From Fennellomyces sp. T-0311 (Eukaryota; Mucoromycota; Mucoromycetes; Mucorales; Lichtheimiaceae): a DNA stretch of 64,000 nucleotides. How positions within the stretch are numbered: the stretch's first letter is position 1; each line of letters begins with the position of its first letter. Shown one piece after another: positions 34,601 to 47,329 of this stretch. The translations under genes and the position numbers were made by a program. The stretch is from NCBI GenBank assembly GCA_025266875.1, contig JALLLT010000016.1:310001-374000 (forward strand). Direction: 5' to 3'. The notes beneath the pieces are model-generated. The model ran no database searches and had not been told where the DNA came from. It saw nothing but the letters and a program-made list of their open reading frames with translations.

Positions 34601-36607
34601 TTATTGGAGGAGGAAGGCACCTGTCAAAGCAGCCACCGGCGATCCAGTAACACGTGGTATACTCCAATTTACAGAAGACATTTCCTCGGCCGATCCAGCC
34701 ACATCAAGATGAGTGAATCCAATGGGCTTCTGATCCTTTAGTCCGTGCTTATCCAGACCAGAGGCAATAAGCATAAATCCAGCTGGATACTGATGGCCAC
34801 GGTTGGTCATGGTGCTGGGTTGATCGTTTGCTTGTACGACATCTTCACTCGAGCGTCCTGGTTGGACTACAGCGACATCTTCGCGGCGGAATGTTGAAAT
34901 TTCAAAGGGATCTGCCAGGACATGTCCGGCATCATAGATACGCTTACTTATCTGGTTACGACGAGCGAATCCGTTATCCAGTGCGATAGCGTAGCCATTG
35001 TATGCACGCAGAGCATGACCAGTGAGGGTAGCAACTGTGAACAAGAAGCTGGGGACCTTGGATTCTGATGCAAGCGCCTCCTCCTTGAATTGACACAGCA
35101 GATCGGTCATGACCATGCGACCCTCAGCATCGGTATTGCCCACCAAAACTAATACAAAACTAGCGTTAATACCTCGACATGTGCGTCTAAATGGCGTACC
35201 AATTACCTCGTGTGCCATTGCGCGAGTAGATGACTTCGTCGCTGACATAGGAGTCGGCGCCGACCGAGTTACGCACAAGCGCCAGGCCTGCGCGGACGTT
35301 GACCCGATCGGGCTGCAACATGCTGATGGTTTTGAAAAAGCCAGCGACAGCAGCGGCACCGCACTTATCACGCGACATGCCTGTTCCAGAAAAGTCAATT
35401 TCGGCCTATTTCTCTACCCAGCTATTAAACTTTGTACCTCGCATGTGGCCGCTGCACTTGATGTCTGCACCGCCAGTATCGTACGTTACACCTTTTCCGA
35501 CAAAGAAGAGGCTAGGACAGGGGATGAGCGACCAGTCCAGAAGTACAACAGACGTATCTTACTTTTCCTTGACCTTGTCCTGGTCGGGCGACTTGTATTC
35601 AAAGAGCACGAATCGCGGATGGTGTCGCGGCACTTTTCCGAAAAAATTCTACAAAGTCAGCCTTCGCGGGAAATATATAACGTACTTGCCCTATATTTTC
35701 CCACGCACCTGCCAAACTGGCTCGAGTGACTGCATGTGCCAGAGGGTACTCCTTCTTAATCGTGTCGATGTCGTCAACCACCGTCATGTGGACATGTGGA
35801 TCGTTGCCGAACGTGTCCTGGAGGTACTTGACCACCTGGATGGGCGACATGCGTTCGGGATCGGGAGATCCTACATCTATTATCCGTCCATCAGATTGTT
35901 AATCTTTTTTCCCACCCCTTATTGTTTGTTATTGTGCCTGCCTTTAGCCACGCGTCGTCCCGTCTCGATCGCAGACACATTGCGGATCAAGCTCTCCGTC
36001 TGTGCCTCGTCGAATCCGCCAATGCCAAATCCGATCTGCTTGAACGCTTGCACCGGCTTGTTGCTGCGTTCCGCGTGTTCCCGCACATCAATCGGCTCGT
36101 ACGTGCTCTCGAGCAATCCCAGCACAGTCACCTCCACGTAGTGCTTAAAGTCGTCATCGCCTCCGAAAGTCCATCCCAGGTTGCTCTGCGCAGGTGTGTC
36201 TGCAAACACAACCACAGGCGCCGTGAAGCCTGCCTTCAATGCTCGCTTACCAGCAGCAAAAGCGGCGTCTACACCCAAACTTATAAACATCTTTTGTATG
36301 CTCCAAACCACCACCGTATACCTTTGAATCGACGGACATCGTCAAAGTCATTGTTGATAGATCCGACAGGTGCAATCACAATGCGCTTGCCAGGCCCTTG
36401 GTTTTCAGGCACAACAATCACTTGAATGGATTCACCAAAAGTTTGGTCCATGTCGGCGTAGATCTGGGCAGCAGGAACAAGTGTTGTCAGGGCCTTCTTG
36501 TCCGAGAAGAAGACGATCGTGCCGTCATATTGACCGTTGAGGTCCTGCGAAGCCAAGAGCTGGCTGGGATCGCTAGTTGGGAATACTTTGAGCTGTGGCA
36601 ATTCCAT
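34601..36607 (-). CDS. Leucine aminopeptidase, M17 family
   Basis: Cytosolic di-metal aminopeptidase that removes N-terminal residues from peptides. From the ATG at 36607 (MELPQLKVFPTSDPSQLLAS) an N-terminal macro-like domain of ~180 residues precedes the catalytic half. Metal and active-site blocks are all visible: LFFVGKGVTYDTGGADIK (Lys and Asp ligands), GMSRDKCGAAAVAG (Asp) and VLVGNTDAEGRMVMTDLL, the M17 signature with Asp, Glu and Arg. The end is FTHLDVAGSAEEMSSVNW then RVTGSPVAALTGAFLLQ. About 530 residues over six or seven exons. The frame is open upstream to 36649, but that part contains a possible splice acceptor, so an extra 5' exon is conceivable. Full conservation of ligands suggests an active enzyme. 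Confidence 0.9.
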
Positions 36608-38942
36608 ATCAATAGTTGAATATGCTGGAAAGCGGGAAGAGAGATACACGCACGGGAAACTGAATCTTTTCCCAGCTTACTTTAGGCGCGGTCCTAATCA
36701 GCATCGCCCGATTTGGTAAGACTATGCTGTCCCAGACTTGTAGGCGCTTCACGTTGCTTGCATATACTTACCATCGATCTTGTTTTCTTGCACAGTCCTT
36801 TCCAAATCCAACCATCCTTCCACTTGCAAAACCTCGGCTATCGCACAGCTGACCGATCAGCCGACCGTTTTTGGGTTACATACTCTTTCCGTAGTTACGC
36901 AGATAAACTTCCGGATTTCCGTGCCTTCCATATGCTTTCCAACGCATTGACGGGGCCTGAACTTGGCGATCATTGCTTGAATATAGAGCAACTTGTAAAA
37001 GGTTACCGGAATCGGATTATACCGTGCCTTGTTTGTGCAACACGCAGATTTAGACATACCTATAATCGAACGATCTAATTCCATGACTTGCTAACACACG
37101 GCGTATGATTAAAGCGCCACAGTAACTACCTATACGAAGGATTAGCATACATTTACGAGATGTAGCACGCTAATAATTTACGTTTCGCCAAAAAAAAAAG
37201 TTGTCCAATGCTTCCACGTAATTGGTTCAACTGAAAACTGCTTATGTGGCCTACATGACTGACGATAGTAAACCCCTTGAAGTTATGGACCGGATCTGCT
37301 ACTCGCAGAAGAAACACCAGCATATGTGCATGATTGTATATCCGTCTTGTTTCTGGTAATTACACATTCTACAAGCATTACTTAAGGCGGAGTGATGTAT
37401 CGTACTTGTGTTACGCAAGGCCTTGCAGAGTGCGTAACATTCTTAACGATGGATTAGCTATATTAAATAAATGCATTTAACCATTGATTCCTTGGCCATG
37501 TGCTGAAAAAGTATTTTTGGGAAACTCATCACTGCGACACGTGAAATAACGTGGCAAATCAATCTTGGTTATGCAATACCTTTTGAGAAAAGGACAATAC
37601 TTTCTCATCAACAACCAAGTTACGATTCTGTCCGTATCAGAAAATACTAAGTTACATAAAATACAATGGATATCTGAACTAGCAAATGTAACCAAATTAG
37701 CGGGATATGTTCAATGAGACATACGGAAATAGCGATTGCTGATACGAGTTCGTATCTCCGTAACAAACGCATATTTTCACTGCATTCGTTCGTTTAACTC
37801 TTACAGCAACCGTACGTATCGCTTACTTACGGGTATCATCGTAGTAGATCTATCGCCAAAAAACATGCGATATAATACTTGCCAGAAATGGCATTGGTCT
37901 GTGATGGCGGCTCATGCAAAGTGAGGACAGCAGCTTCAAAGAATTCGAAGCGAGTACTGCTACTCCAAGAAATGGGTTAGGTAAAGCGCCATAGTAGCAG
38001 TTACTTATCGTCTGTGCCAGAGATCTATTTTCCAACACTGAAAGGATTAAAAAGGAATAAAAGTCAGCTATAGCTATCGCTAGTTATTGATATGCAGCCT
38101 GTGCTTCTTAATTAGTGTAGCACTAAATTTTGCTTCAAATCGTGGCGCCTGTCACTACTCGATTTCTATCAGCATTATTAAAATACTTTACGCCCAGCGT
38201 GACGCATGCGGTAATATCGAATAATGTGCATTACGAGTGTGAGTAATGTGAAGAAATTGTTATTCGGTAATCAATATCGCAATAAAAGTCTTGTAATAAG
38301 GATTTGGAAAGCCATCAGTTTATTATTATCAAAATATGCAATGAGTATTCGCGCACGAAAGATTCTGGCAATCCAAATACAGCATCAAATCTCTTAATAT
38401 GTGCATTGAATACCTGTGATCCTTGTTTCAAAGGTAGCATGCATTTTTAGCCAGAATATGGAAAAATTTCGTTAGCTGATCTATTTGCGACCAATTGGAG
38501 AGGCAATGTTCCGTACGTTGACTCATTTCACGGTAACTGAATATGAATGAGAAATTTTTGCTTTCCAATGGTAACGACTGTGGATGGAACTCCGCAAGTT
38601 CTTTACCGTTGATTTTACCGTTGGACCCATTATGCAACTATCCGCAAACAAGAAATGCTTTATACATTGTGAATGTAAATATGTTCATGTTGTTTGGATT
38701 GATGTAACACATCTCGAAAAGGCTTTTTTTAGGCAAGAAAGTAAATTTCTACCTTTTGGTATCCCGGGATCTGTCATTACAATCATCATTGTTGCTACCC
38801 AATAGGATGCACTGTTGGTTGATTATGCATGCTTACGCCAGCGTTTTAAAGTTTCATTTTACGGCGAAATGTTTACGAGCGATTGGCATATATATACTGT
38901 TCTTCGGAGAAGACAGGCATATCATTATCGACTCTACATATC
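36608..38942. other. Gene-poor spacer between M17 peptidase and SQR
   Basis: 2.3 kb of AT-rich sequence. The short open frames (e.g. 36713-37078 plus, 38428-38637 minus, 38584-38805 plus) show no motif. The promoter of the SQR gene should lie in the last few hundred bases; none of its elements is distinctive. Confidence 0.4.
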
Positions 38943-40425
38943 ATGCTTGCTGCGCGTACACAGTTCTCAACATTAGCTAAACGGGCTTTCGCCACGCAGG
39001 CTGCACCCGACAAGAAATACAAAGTGGTTGTAGTCGGTGCTGGACCAGGTGGTCTCTCAGGTATGTGCTTACTTGAAGGAGAAAAGGCGAAAGTCTATCA
39101 GTTACTGATTATGCAATAATAGTAACTTCGACGATCTCAAAGTTGCTCGGTAAAGATCAAGTTGCGATCATCGATCCAGCAGATTATCACTACGTACGTA
39201 TTGATTCATGCGAAATAAGAAAAATTTAATTAACTGGTCAGCAGTATCAACCTTTGTGGACGTATGTCGGGGGTGGTTTGAAAGATTTCAACGATAGCCG
39301 ACGACCGATGGCTTCACTTATTCCCGAAAAAGCGGATTGGATCAAGGACAGTGTCACGCAGCTCGAGCCTGATACCAACAGTGTTGTTTTGAGCAATGGA
39401 CAAACGGTCGGCTATGACTACTTGGTTGTTGCTGCTGGTATTCAAATCAACTGGGACCAAGTCAAGGGCTTGCAAGAAGCTTTGGGTAAAGATGGTGTGA
39501 CGTCCAACTACTGTCCCGAAAGCGTCCAAAAAACATATCAGTTTATCCAAGAATTCAAGGGTGGCAATGCACTCTTTAGTTACCCAAATACCCCCATCAA
39601 GGTAAAAAAAAAAGTCAAAAGTGGAGTGGATCATAGGATTTTTCAGTAACACGTGTTGTTTAGTGTCCAGGTGCCCCTACCAAGATTGCTTTTCTGGCCG
39701 AAGAGGCCTTCCGTATCAATGGTGTTAGAGATAAGGCGAATGTCATCTACAACAGCAGCATGGAAAAAATTTATGGTGTGGATCGCTACGCCCAAATCAT
39801 TGGTCCCTTAGCCAAGAAGCGCAACATCGTTTTCAATCCCAAGCACAACCTAGTAGAAATCAAGCCAGAAGACCGCAAAGCCATTTTCCGCGATCTTAAT
39901 ACCCAAGAACTCAAAACATACGACTACGACTTCCTCCATGTTGCTCCACCTCAGGGAGCTCCCACATTCATCAAAGAAAGCAAGTTGGCTGATGCTGCCG
40001 GATTTGTTGACGTCGATAAGTATACGCTTCGTCATAACAAGTACAGGAACGTGTTTTCCTTGGGCGACTGCTCGAATTTACCAACTGGCAAGACCGCAGC
40101 AGCAATTACTGTCGAATCCGGTGTACTCAAGACGAATTTGATTGCTGACTTGCAAGGGAAGAAGATAAAGGAGGCTGAGTACGATGGTTACGCCAGTTGC
40201 CCCCTTGTTGTTGGCCGCAAAGAATTGGTGTTGGCAGAATTTAGCGCATACACAGGCGAGCATTTGGAGACATTCCCCATGGATCAGCGCAAGATTAGTA
40301 GTCTGAACCAGTTCGTCAACAAGGAGATTATCCCTACCATCTACTGGAACGGTTTATTGTCTGGTCGATGGACAGGTCCCACGGCCTTCCGGAAAGCTTT
40401 CAAACCTTTCCGTCTTGCTCAATAA
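38943..40425 (+). CDS. SQOR: Sulfide:quinone oxidoreductase, mitochondrial
   Basis: FAD enzyme that oxidises sulfide at the inner mitochondrial membrane and passes electrons to ubiquinone. The start MLAARTQFSTLAKRAFATQA is a typical mitochondrial presequence. It leads into the Rossmann FAD motif YKVVVVGAGPGGLSV, then DQVAIIDPADYHYYQPLWTY, the second FAD element (YDYLVVAAGIQINWD), SNYCPESVQKTYQF and PIKCPGAPTKIAFLAEE (conserved Cys), and the FAD-binding Asp block NVFSLGDCSNLPTGKTAAA. The C-terminal amphipathic region includes IIPTIYWNGLLSGRWTGP. Four exons, about 437 residues, with introns near 39059, 39195 and 39602. This type-II SQR form matches fungal Hmt2 in overall plan. Confidence 0.92.
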
Positions 40426-40855
40426 ACTATATACATGCATTTTTTTGTACTACAGTCTTATTTATGCACGATCCTACCAAACAAATAACAGTTACTCGAA
40501 CAAAAAGGACATCGGCTTTTTTTCTTCCTGCTGTTTGCTTACTGCAAGCTGGCATAAATTTGAAGCAGTTCAGCATTCTGCCATTGCGCCACACAGGCGG
40601 CTGGTAGTTCGAACTGTATATGGAGAAACTGCGCCTTTTCAGAGTCACCAGCCCGAAGATCATCCCCATGTCTTTGCGCTCGATGCTGCGGTAGGATCTC
40701 TAATAATGAGTCATAGACTCACTTTTTCGGGGTAGGGAATATTAGCACGCTGTTGCGCTGGATCACGGAAGATACACTCTTTGCTGCGGTGAGCGCTTTT
40801 TGAAATAAATAGAGCTAACGAGAGTGGCATAATAGGACTTTTTCTTTGCCACACC
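40426..40855. other. Promoter region of the GTPBP1-like gene
   Basis: 430 bases with no gene. The palindrome TGAGTC-ATA-GACTCA at 40707-40721 is listed separately. T-rich sequence (ACTTTTTCTTTGCC) lies just before the start codon. Confidence 0.4.
40707..40721. promoter_or_regulatory. TGAGTCA-containing palindrome
   Basis: Perfect 6-base arms (TGAGTC and GACTCA) separated by ATA, including a Gcn4/AP-1-type TGAGTCA half at 40707-40713, 135 bases upstream of the GTPBP1-like start. It may be a bZIP site; function is unproven. Confidence 0.35.
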
Positions 40856-43174
40856 ATGACTTTGAAGGAATCCACCAGCCAGCATGGCTCAGCTAACAAA
40901 GACGAAGCTGCACGACTAGCATCAGCGCTAATGGACGTCAACCTCTCGGCGCCCGACATGAAGCAACAGCAGCATAATGCCTTGTTCGATCCTTCGAATC
41001 GGATAGACGACGATGAGTTTCCAGCAACGCGGACACTTAAGGTAGAGTTCCTGTGTTAAATATAAGCGAAAAGAGACAAAGGGGCACTGACACGTGCTGC
41101 AGGAAATGTTAATACATGCCACACTTGACGACATACAAGCCCTCCAACAGCTTATCACCACACGCCTCGACGAGGGTCGCGGTGAAACCTTGTTTGAAAT
41201 AGGTGTCGAAGGTACCAAGTCAGCGACGGCAACACGAATATGTAACTTAAGTGAATGGATAGACGATGGTGAGAAGATGATGCTGACCGAGGACGAATAT
41301 AAGAAGTCTTTGGCAACCATTGAGCAAATCGTCTCCGCCCTTGATGCCGATTATGCTATCGTTGAAGAGCGTGGAAAAGATAGCGCAACACGACAGCAAG
41401 GGGTACTTGCCAACTTGATGATCAGAAAGCGGTTAAAGACCGTCGAGGATCTGCTTGAAATACGAATAGCTGTCGTTGGGAATGTGGTATGTTGGCAACT
41501 GACCCGCAAGCCATCTTTCATTTTCTCACAGTGATGCTTTTTAGGATGCAGGAAAGGTTGGCATTCGAAACGTGCTTACCAAAAGCAGTGATTAACGAAG
41601 TCTTTTTAAAGTCAACATTGCTAGGTGTACTGACAAAGGGCATTCTTGATGATGGCCGAGGAAAGGCTCGTGTCAATTTGTTCAGGTGGGTTGTTTTTTT
41701 CGCTTCCAAAGCTGGATCTCAGCACTTGTCTAAGCAATAAATGACAGGCACAAGCATGAGATCGAGTCGGGACGAACCTCCAGTGTAGGTGGTGAGATAT
41801 TGGGCTTCGATTCCAAGTCGCAGCCCGTGGTACATCCGGGTGGTTCGGGGCGCAAGCTGACATGGGAAGAGATCTGCACCAGGGCCACCAAAGTGCTGAG
41901 CTTTGTGGATTTGGCAGGTCATGAGAAGTACCTCAAAGTAGAGTTGTAAAAAAAATCTGGTTCTCTTTGTGTTACTGATGCCATTTATGTAGACAACCGT
42001 GTTTGGCATGACAGGAAGTGCGCCCGAGTTTGTGATGTTAATGGTAAGCAAAACAGGTCTAAGAACCGTAGAACATGTTGTTCACGAGACATGCAAATTA
42101 AGGTTGGAGCCAATGCTGGCATGATCGGCATGACAAAGGAGCACTTGGGTATTGCATTGTCACTTGGTATCCCGGTGCTTGTTGTCGTAACGAAGATTGA
42201 TCGCTGTCCGCCCAACATCCTGCAAAACACGATCAAGGAGCTGAGCACGATCTTGAAGTCCAAGTCGTGTCGTAAGATCCCACTGTTTGTTGAGACCGAC
42301 ACGGACGTCGTCATGACAGCAGTAAGTCATTCCCCACACTCTGGCTGCAGTGCATGAAGCCAACTAAATACCGATTATAGCAAAATTTTGTAAGCGAGCG
42401 TCTTTGTCCCATCTTTCAGATCAGTAATGTCACTGGCGAGGGTCTGGATTTGCTGCGAAACTTTTTGAATATCTTGCCGGCTCAGACAAAGTATGATATG
42501 GAACAGCCATTCCATTATGAGATCAATGAGACGTATTCAGTCCCTTTCGTCGGTACCGTCGTCAGCGGTATCATGATGAGTGGCGTTATCCACGTGGGCG
42601 ACCGTGTCTTAATAGGCCCAGACCATTCTGGAAACTTCAATTTAACGACAATTAAGGGGATACATCGCAAGCGGGTAACGGTGCCGGCCGCACGTGCAGG
42701 TCAAAGCGTTACATTTGCGCTCAAGAATGTTCGGCGCAATACAATACGCAAGGGGATGGTTTTGCTGCGCTATGACAAAGATCAACCGCCGCCCAAATGT
42801 TCCAGACGCTTTGAGGCTGAGGTCTTGGTTTTGTATCACTCGACAACGATCAAGCAAAAGTATCAAGCCATGGTTCATTGTGGTGCCGTCCGTCAGACCG
42901 CAAGCATCATTAGCATGGAGAAACAGCTGCTGCGTACGGGAGATCGGGCGAAAGTGGTAAAATATCTCTTTTTTTGTAATGTGAATCCAAAAACTGACAT
43001 GCCCCCAATTAGCAATTTGAGTTTGTTAAGAATCCAGAGTATCTCAATATTGGTAGCCGCATGGTAAGACATACAATCACAATATGGACTGGATTTATGC
43101 TAATTTTATTTATTTAGATTTTCCGTGAGGGTCGAACAAAGGGAATTGGCAAGGTTACACGGATATTGGAGTGA
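40856..43174 (+). CDS. GTPBP1/GTPBP2-like translational GTPase
   Basis: EF1A-related GTPase of the GTPBP1/2 family, linked in animals to ribosome rescue and mRNA surveillance. The ~600-residue protein starts [20 protein letters not shown] with a variable N-terminus, then [20 protein letters not shown] and [14 protein letters not shown]. The G domain shows [20 protein letters not shown] (G1), the long GTPBP-type insert [18 protein letters not shown] (G2 region), [20 protein letters not shown] (G3), [10 protein letters not shown] (G4) and [18 protein letters not shown] (G5). Domain 2 and 3 follow ([32 protein letters not shown]), ending [20 protein letters not shown]. About ten exons; the intron inside GNV|DAGKS interrupts the P-loop. 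The G motifs are complete, so GTPase function is likely. Confidence 0.9.
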
Positions 43175-43314
43175 AAACTGTGTACATATACTTGGCTTCA
43201 TTGCGACGAACATAAAAAAAAAGCAGATTTACATACTAGTAGCAGCAAAGTATTTTACAAATACGTGAAAGAGAGAGTGTGTGTGCATGCATAGATCCTC
43301 TACAGCGCGATTAC

Positions 43315-44307
43315 TTAGGAAGGCATACAAAATCCATGACCGACCGTGAAAGCCGGTACCGAAGCAGGAGGTCGAGTGACCCGGTGAATACGGAGATGAC
43401 GACGCAAGTTACTGTGGACGCTGAAGCGACGATGGCATCCATCGAATGTGCAAATAAATGGCTTCTCGCCCGTATGCGAATATGTGTGGGTTCTTAATGA
43501 CGAGGGACGTGAGAATCCCTTGCGGCAATAAGGGCAAGAGTAGCGATTCCCTGAAGCCGCACTATTGCCAGATCGCATATCATTATCTGTGAGAAGATGA
43601 TGAATCTCGTTGCTGCTATGGTATGACTGGGTGTCACGAGTTGTTGATTGGGAAAGACCTGGAAGCGGTGGTGATAACGCTTGCCAACCAGACGTAGACG
43701 ATGACGAATGTGTGAAATCTGAAAGAGATCGTGAATGGGTCCTGCGGCGCGGTAAAGCAGAGGAAGTGACGGTGCAGGAAGATATGCTGAGCGACTGCAT
43801 GTCCAAGGGAAGCGATGCAGTGCTGGGTGCGGCAGATGATCTAAATTTGGGCTGCATGAGCTGCGGTGGTGGAGGTAGCGATATGGATGGCATATGTGGG
43901 CGTATTGAGTTTTTTTCTGCTTGTCCTCTGTCGACATAAATGGTAGGTGGTGAGCTACTCTCGTTGCCACTAGGTGTTTGCGGCGACGTTGCTGGTTGAA
44001 TGCCAAGACTGCGTGTCGCCATCAGCGGAGGTGGTAGCGATGTTTCCAGACTACGCAGTGACAGAGATCTATTTCTCGATGAACTGGACAAAATATGCTC
44101 AGATGCATGGCGTCGGTGACCAACGGGTACTCGAGGTCGAGTTGTTATGTTGTCAGGAGCAGATGTTCCAGTAACATACCCTACTCAAAAAATAGAGACG
44201 TATGAGCATATCACTGTTATCAAATGGCAAAGCGGCTCACCAGATGCTCTTGGAACACCTTGTAACATCGTGTTGATAGACGGAAGGCACGGTGGTCGTT
44301 GGTCCAT
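43315..44307 (-). CDS. C2H2 zinc-finger transcription factor
   Basis: Predicted DNA-binding regulator of about 310 residues. The ATG at 44307 gives MDQRPPCLPSINTMLQGVP. An intron (about 44177-44235, GTGAGC...TAG) joins YVTGTSAPDNITTRPRVPVG and a long Ser/Pro-rich disordered part (LPPPPQLMQPKFRSSAAPST). Near the C-terminus are two classical fingers: YSCPYCRKGFSRPSSLRTHT..H and FICTFDGCHRRFSVHSNLRRH..H, joined by the standard HTGEKP linker. The protein ends ASVPAFTVGHGFCMPS. The start with PSIN and the tandem C-terminal pair resemble small fungal fingers near the Azf1/Msn2 style, but the target is unknown. It converges with the GTPBP1-like gene (140 bases). Further upstream a minus-strand stretch to 44487 (MEFYSAIEALHLPKEMIGKK) ending at a GTAAGT donor may be a 5' exon. 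Confidence 0.8.
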
Positions 44308-46158
44308 ATTGTTGAGTGAAAAAAAATTGAAAGATGAAGAAGAGAGAGAAAGGAGGTCAATAAGAAGAAGAAAGGGAGAAGACGAAAAAAAAAAAGATCT
44401 CAACAGGCATGGCTCGCCTTGACTTACTTTTTTGCCGATCATTTCTTTAGGCAAATGCAGGGCCTCTATGGCACTATAAAACTCCACGTGGAATGGGCTG
44501 TATGCATGGTAAGTAGGTTCTCGATTCAGCGGATGTTGCCCTTTTTAGAGTCATTAAAGGGTGCGCCCTCCTTTTAATAATCGGCCCCTGACACGATTCA
44601 TGTTTGGCAAAGTTTAATCATGGTAAACGAACGACTACTAAATCTGGACAGTCATTTTGACAAAAAGATCGTGTTGGCTGACAAAGTACAACTTATTCCT
44701 GGTACTCGGAAACTCGTGTCGCACGCTATTTTTTTTTTGGTGTCATCTCCTTCCCGAGTCATATAGATAGCATTCGAATTCTCGTTACAATTCTCCAACT
44801 TTATTGTTGTTTGAATACTTTAAACGAGCTGCAGATGCAGATCTCCGTCGCCGTGGCCAAGAGTTACACTGGAAAGTCATCATCCTTTTAACCGGAAGAT
44901 ATTCAGAATGAAGTAATTTTCTCCCCGATGTCCACAGCTATCTTTTGCGTTACAGCCAAGACTTTTTTTTCTGAGCCAAACAATCGGTATTTTTCACATT
45001 TTGGACCTGGCACGTTTACGGAGAAAAAGAATCCCTTAGAAATTGGCATAATGATGCAGGTGGCGAAGGGAAAATCATAAGTGGGTTGCGTGTAATGATA
45101 CAGAACGCACAGTAACGCTTCAATGACTAAATAAACGAAATAAAATTGGAGGCTAATTTTTCCCGATGTAAGGGCACATGCAACAATGACACAATAGTAA
45201 ACTAGGCCCCACATATAAACGAAATCAAGGAAAATCTACTACATGATTTGTTGACTTGTTCGATCAATATTCCGTCATTCGATGCAGCACCCTTTTTTTC
45301 CGTGTCACTAGAGCAAAGCCATTCGAGCTAAAGTAGGTGCATAATGTAAAACATGTTTTCCATCAGACTGCGAACCTTAATATTTTTAACAATTTAAAAA
45401 TATCTATTATTTGCTCTGCTACGGGGGATCTCAGTGACGAGTTTGCTTACATTGTTAATATTGAACGAAGTCCATTACTTAATAAAAGTATCAAATGATT
45501 TCATGAAGTAATTTCATCGTCAAGTCAGAATGATGTTCTTCGTATCACGAGAGTCGAGATGATACTGTCTGCTCATCGTCTTTAAGCGATTGACTGCGTG
45601 GCTCATCATGTGCCATGGTCGTATGCTTCTCCTTAAAAAACCGATCAATGATATACTACACCCGGGATCTATTAAGGAGTATTATCCTTCATAGTTGATA
45701 AGCCTTACAAGCCATGGGGTTACTTTGAGTAGGGTTATTTACACATGTACGTACTTCATTGCGCGAGGAATTTGTTTGTATTAATAGTATGCAATGGAGT
45801 CATATGACCCCAGGGTCAATTCATACGTACTGATCAGCCCTCTACGTTATGTTTTTTAGAAATTCTATTGGACTTTCTGTAATGCATGTGGCAAACCCTA
45901 CAGAAAACATAATTGCCGCTTAACTGATGACCATATGTTGTATCTTCTTAGTAGCTGGTAACTGTTCCTATTTTACAATCCTGTCGGGTATCAGTTGAAA
46001 TTATACTTAACTTTTGTGTTGGAGATGCATCATTATTACAAGGGTATAATAAATAAATCACAATGGTTACACCCATGTTTGAGTTTGAGCTGAAATATTG
46101 AGTATCTTTTCATGGATCAAAATCAAAAATTTTCAGAAAAGCCTTTCACTACTTTATC
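44308..46158. other. Gene-poor region with coding-like fragments
   Basis: 1.85 kb. It includes the C2H2 upstream region and two coding-like stretches on the plus strand: 44620-44766 (MVNERLLNLDSHFDKKIVLA) and 44771-44911 (LLLFEYFKRAADADLRRRG). They could be exons of a small unrecognised gene or a relic. The minus-strand frame 44903-45214 is hydrophobic but has no family match I know. The OYE promoter occupies the last part. Confidence 0.35.
44620..44911 (+). other. Possible two-exon small gene or gene fragment
   Basis: The first piece opens MVNERLLNLDSHFDKKIVLA and runs 48 codons to TAG at 44764. The second piece (from about 44771) reads LLLFEYFKRAADADLRRRG and QELHWKVIILLTGRYSE before TGA at 44909-44911. 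Both have a protein-like composition. A GTACAA donor after LADK keeps the frames in register, but that donor is weak. I do not recognise the product. Confidence 0.2.
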
Positions 46159-47329
46159 ATGCCGGCTGCCAATTCATATCTGTTTCGTCCAATCAAGATT
46201 GGTGCGCACGAGCTAAAGCATCGAATTGTGATGTGTCCTCTGACTCGTCTGCGAAGTGACGAGGATCGGGTACCAACTCCACTTGTTGGTGAATATTATG
46301 AACAACGTGCAACGGAAGGAGGGCTGCTGATCACTGAAGCAACTCTTATCTCCCCTATGGCTGGAGGTTATACTGGTGCCCCCGCGATATATTCAGATAA
46401 ACAAATCAAAGGCTGGAAACATGTAACGGATCGTGTTCATGCGAAAGGTGGCGTTATATTTTTGCAATTATGGCATTTGGGTCGAACAACCGCAGTCGAT
46501 CAGCTTCCTCAAGGTCAACGCCCCGTCGCTCCTTCCGCAATTGCCGTCAAAGGTGATAACCTTTTGGCTGGGGCGGAATACCCCATGCCCAGAGCCTTGG
46601 AGACGCATGAAATCAAAGATGTGGTCAATGAGTATGCGCAAGCGGCAAAAAATGCTATAAAGGCCGGGTTCGATGGTGTCGAGATTCATGCTGCCAACGG
46701 ATATTTGATCGATCAATTCATCAACACATCAAGCAACAAGCGAACGGATCAGTATGGTGGATCGATTGAGAATCGTACTCGATTCTGTCTTGAAGTTGTC
46801 CAGGAAGTTACCAAGGCTGTGGGAGAGGAACGAACATCAATCCGATTGTCACCTTGGTCAGGATTCCAGGTGAAAAAAAGCAGGCTTAAATGGTTAATTT
46901 TTTTTTACTGATTTGACGGTAATTCAGGATATGTGTGATGATACTCCATATGATACATGGGGATACATTATTGACCAGTTACGACAAAAACATCCGAATA
47001 TGGCGTATGTTCACTTTATTGAACCACGCGAAGACTACATACATTCGACGGAGACCGAAGTATGCAATAACACACTGGATCCATTCCGTCAGAAGTGGGA
47101 TGGTCCATTCTGTTCAGCTGGTGGATATACTTCGCACCCTGACCTCGCTGCAAAAGTAGCGGATGGAACAGGCAATTTGATTGCCTTTGGTAGATTGTTC
47201 ATTGCTAATCCTGATTTGGTGGCTCGGATCAAGAATGGATGGCCATTGAATAAGTACCACCGTGAAACATTTTATACGCATGATGCAGTTGGATACACAG
47301 ATTACCCATTCTATAATGTTGCTAAATAA
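46159..47329 (+). CDS. Old Yellow Enzyme family NADPH dehydrogenase
   Basis: FMN-dependent ene-reductase of the OYE family, acting on alpha,beta-unsaturated carbonyls. Two exons (46159-46869, 46928-47329) encode 370 residues, a normal length. Landmarks are SYLFRPIKIGAHELKHRIVM, MCPLTRLRSDED, YYEQRATEGGLLITEATLIS, FLQLWHLGRTT and the active-site pair VEIHAANGYLIDQFI (His and Asn that hold the substrate carbonyl). Then come TDQYGGSIENRTRF and the FMN phosphate segment NLIAFGRLFIANPDLV. No targeting signal is visible. The physiological substrate is unknown; in fungi such enzymes serve stress responses or secondary metabolism. A broken paralogue with the same intron position lies at 16583-17748. 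The gene stands alone in an AT-rich region. Confidence 0.93.

Noticed and set aside
44903..45214. 103-codon hydrophobic minus-strand frame
   Set aside because: Hydrophobicity comes from AT-rich sequence; no family pattern and no clear start context.
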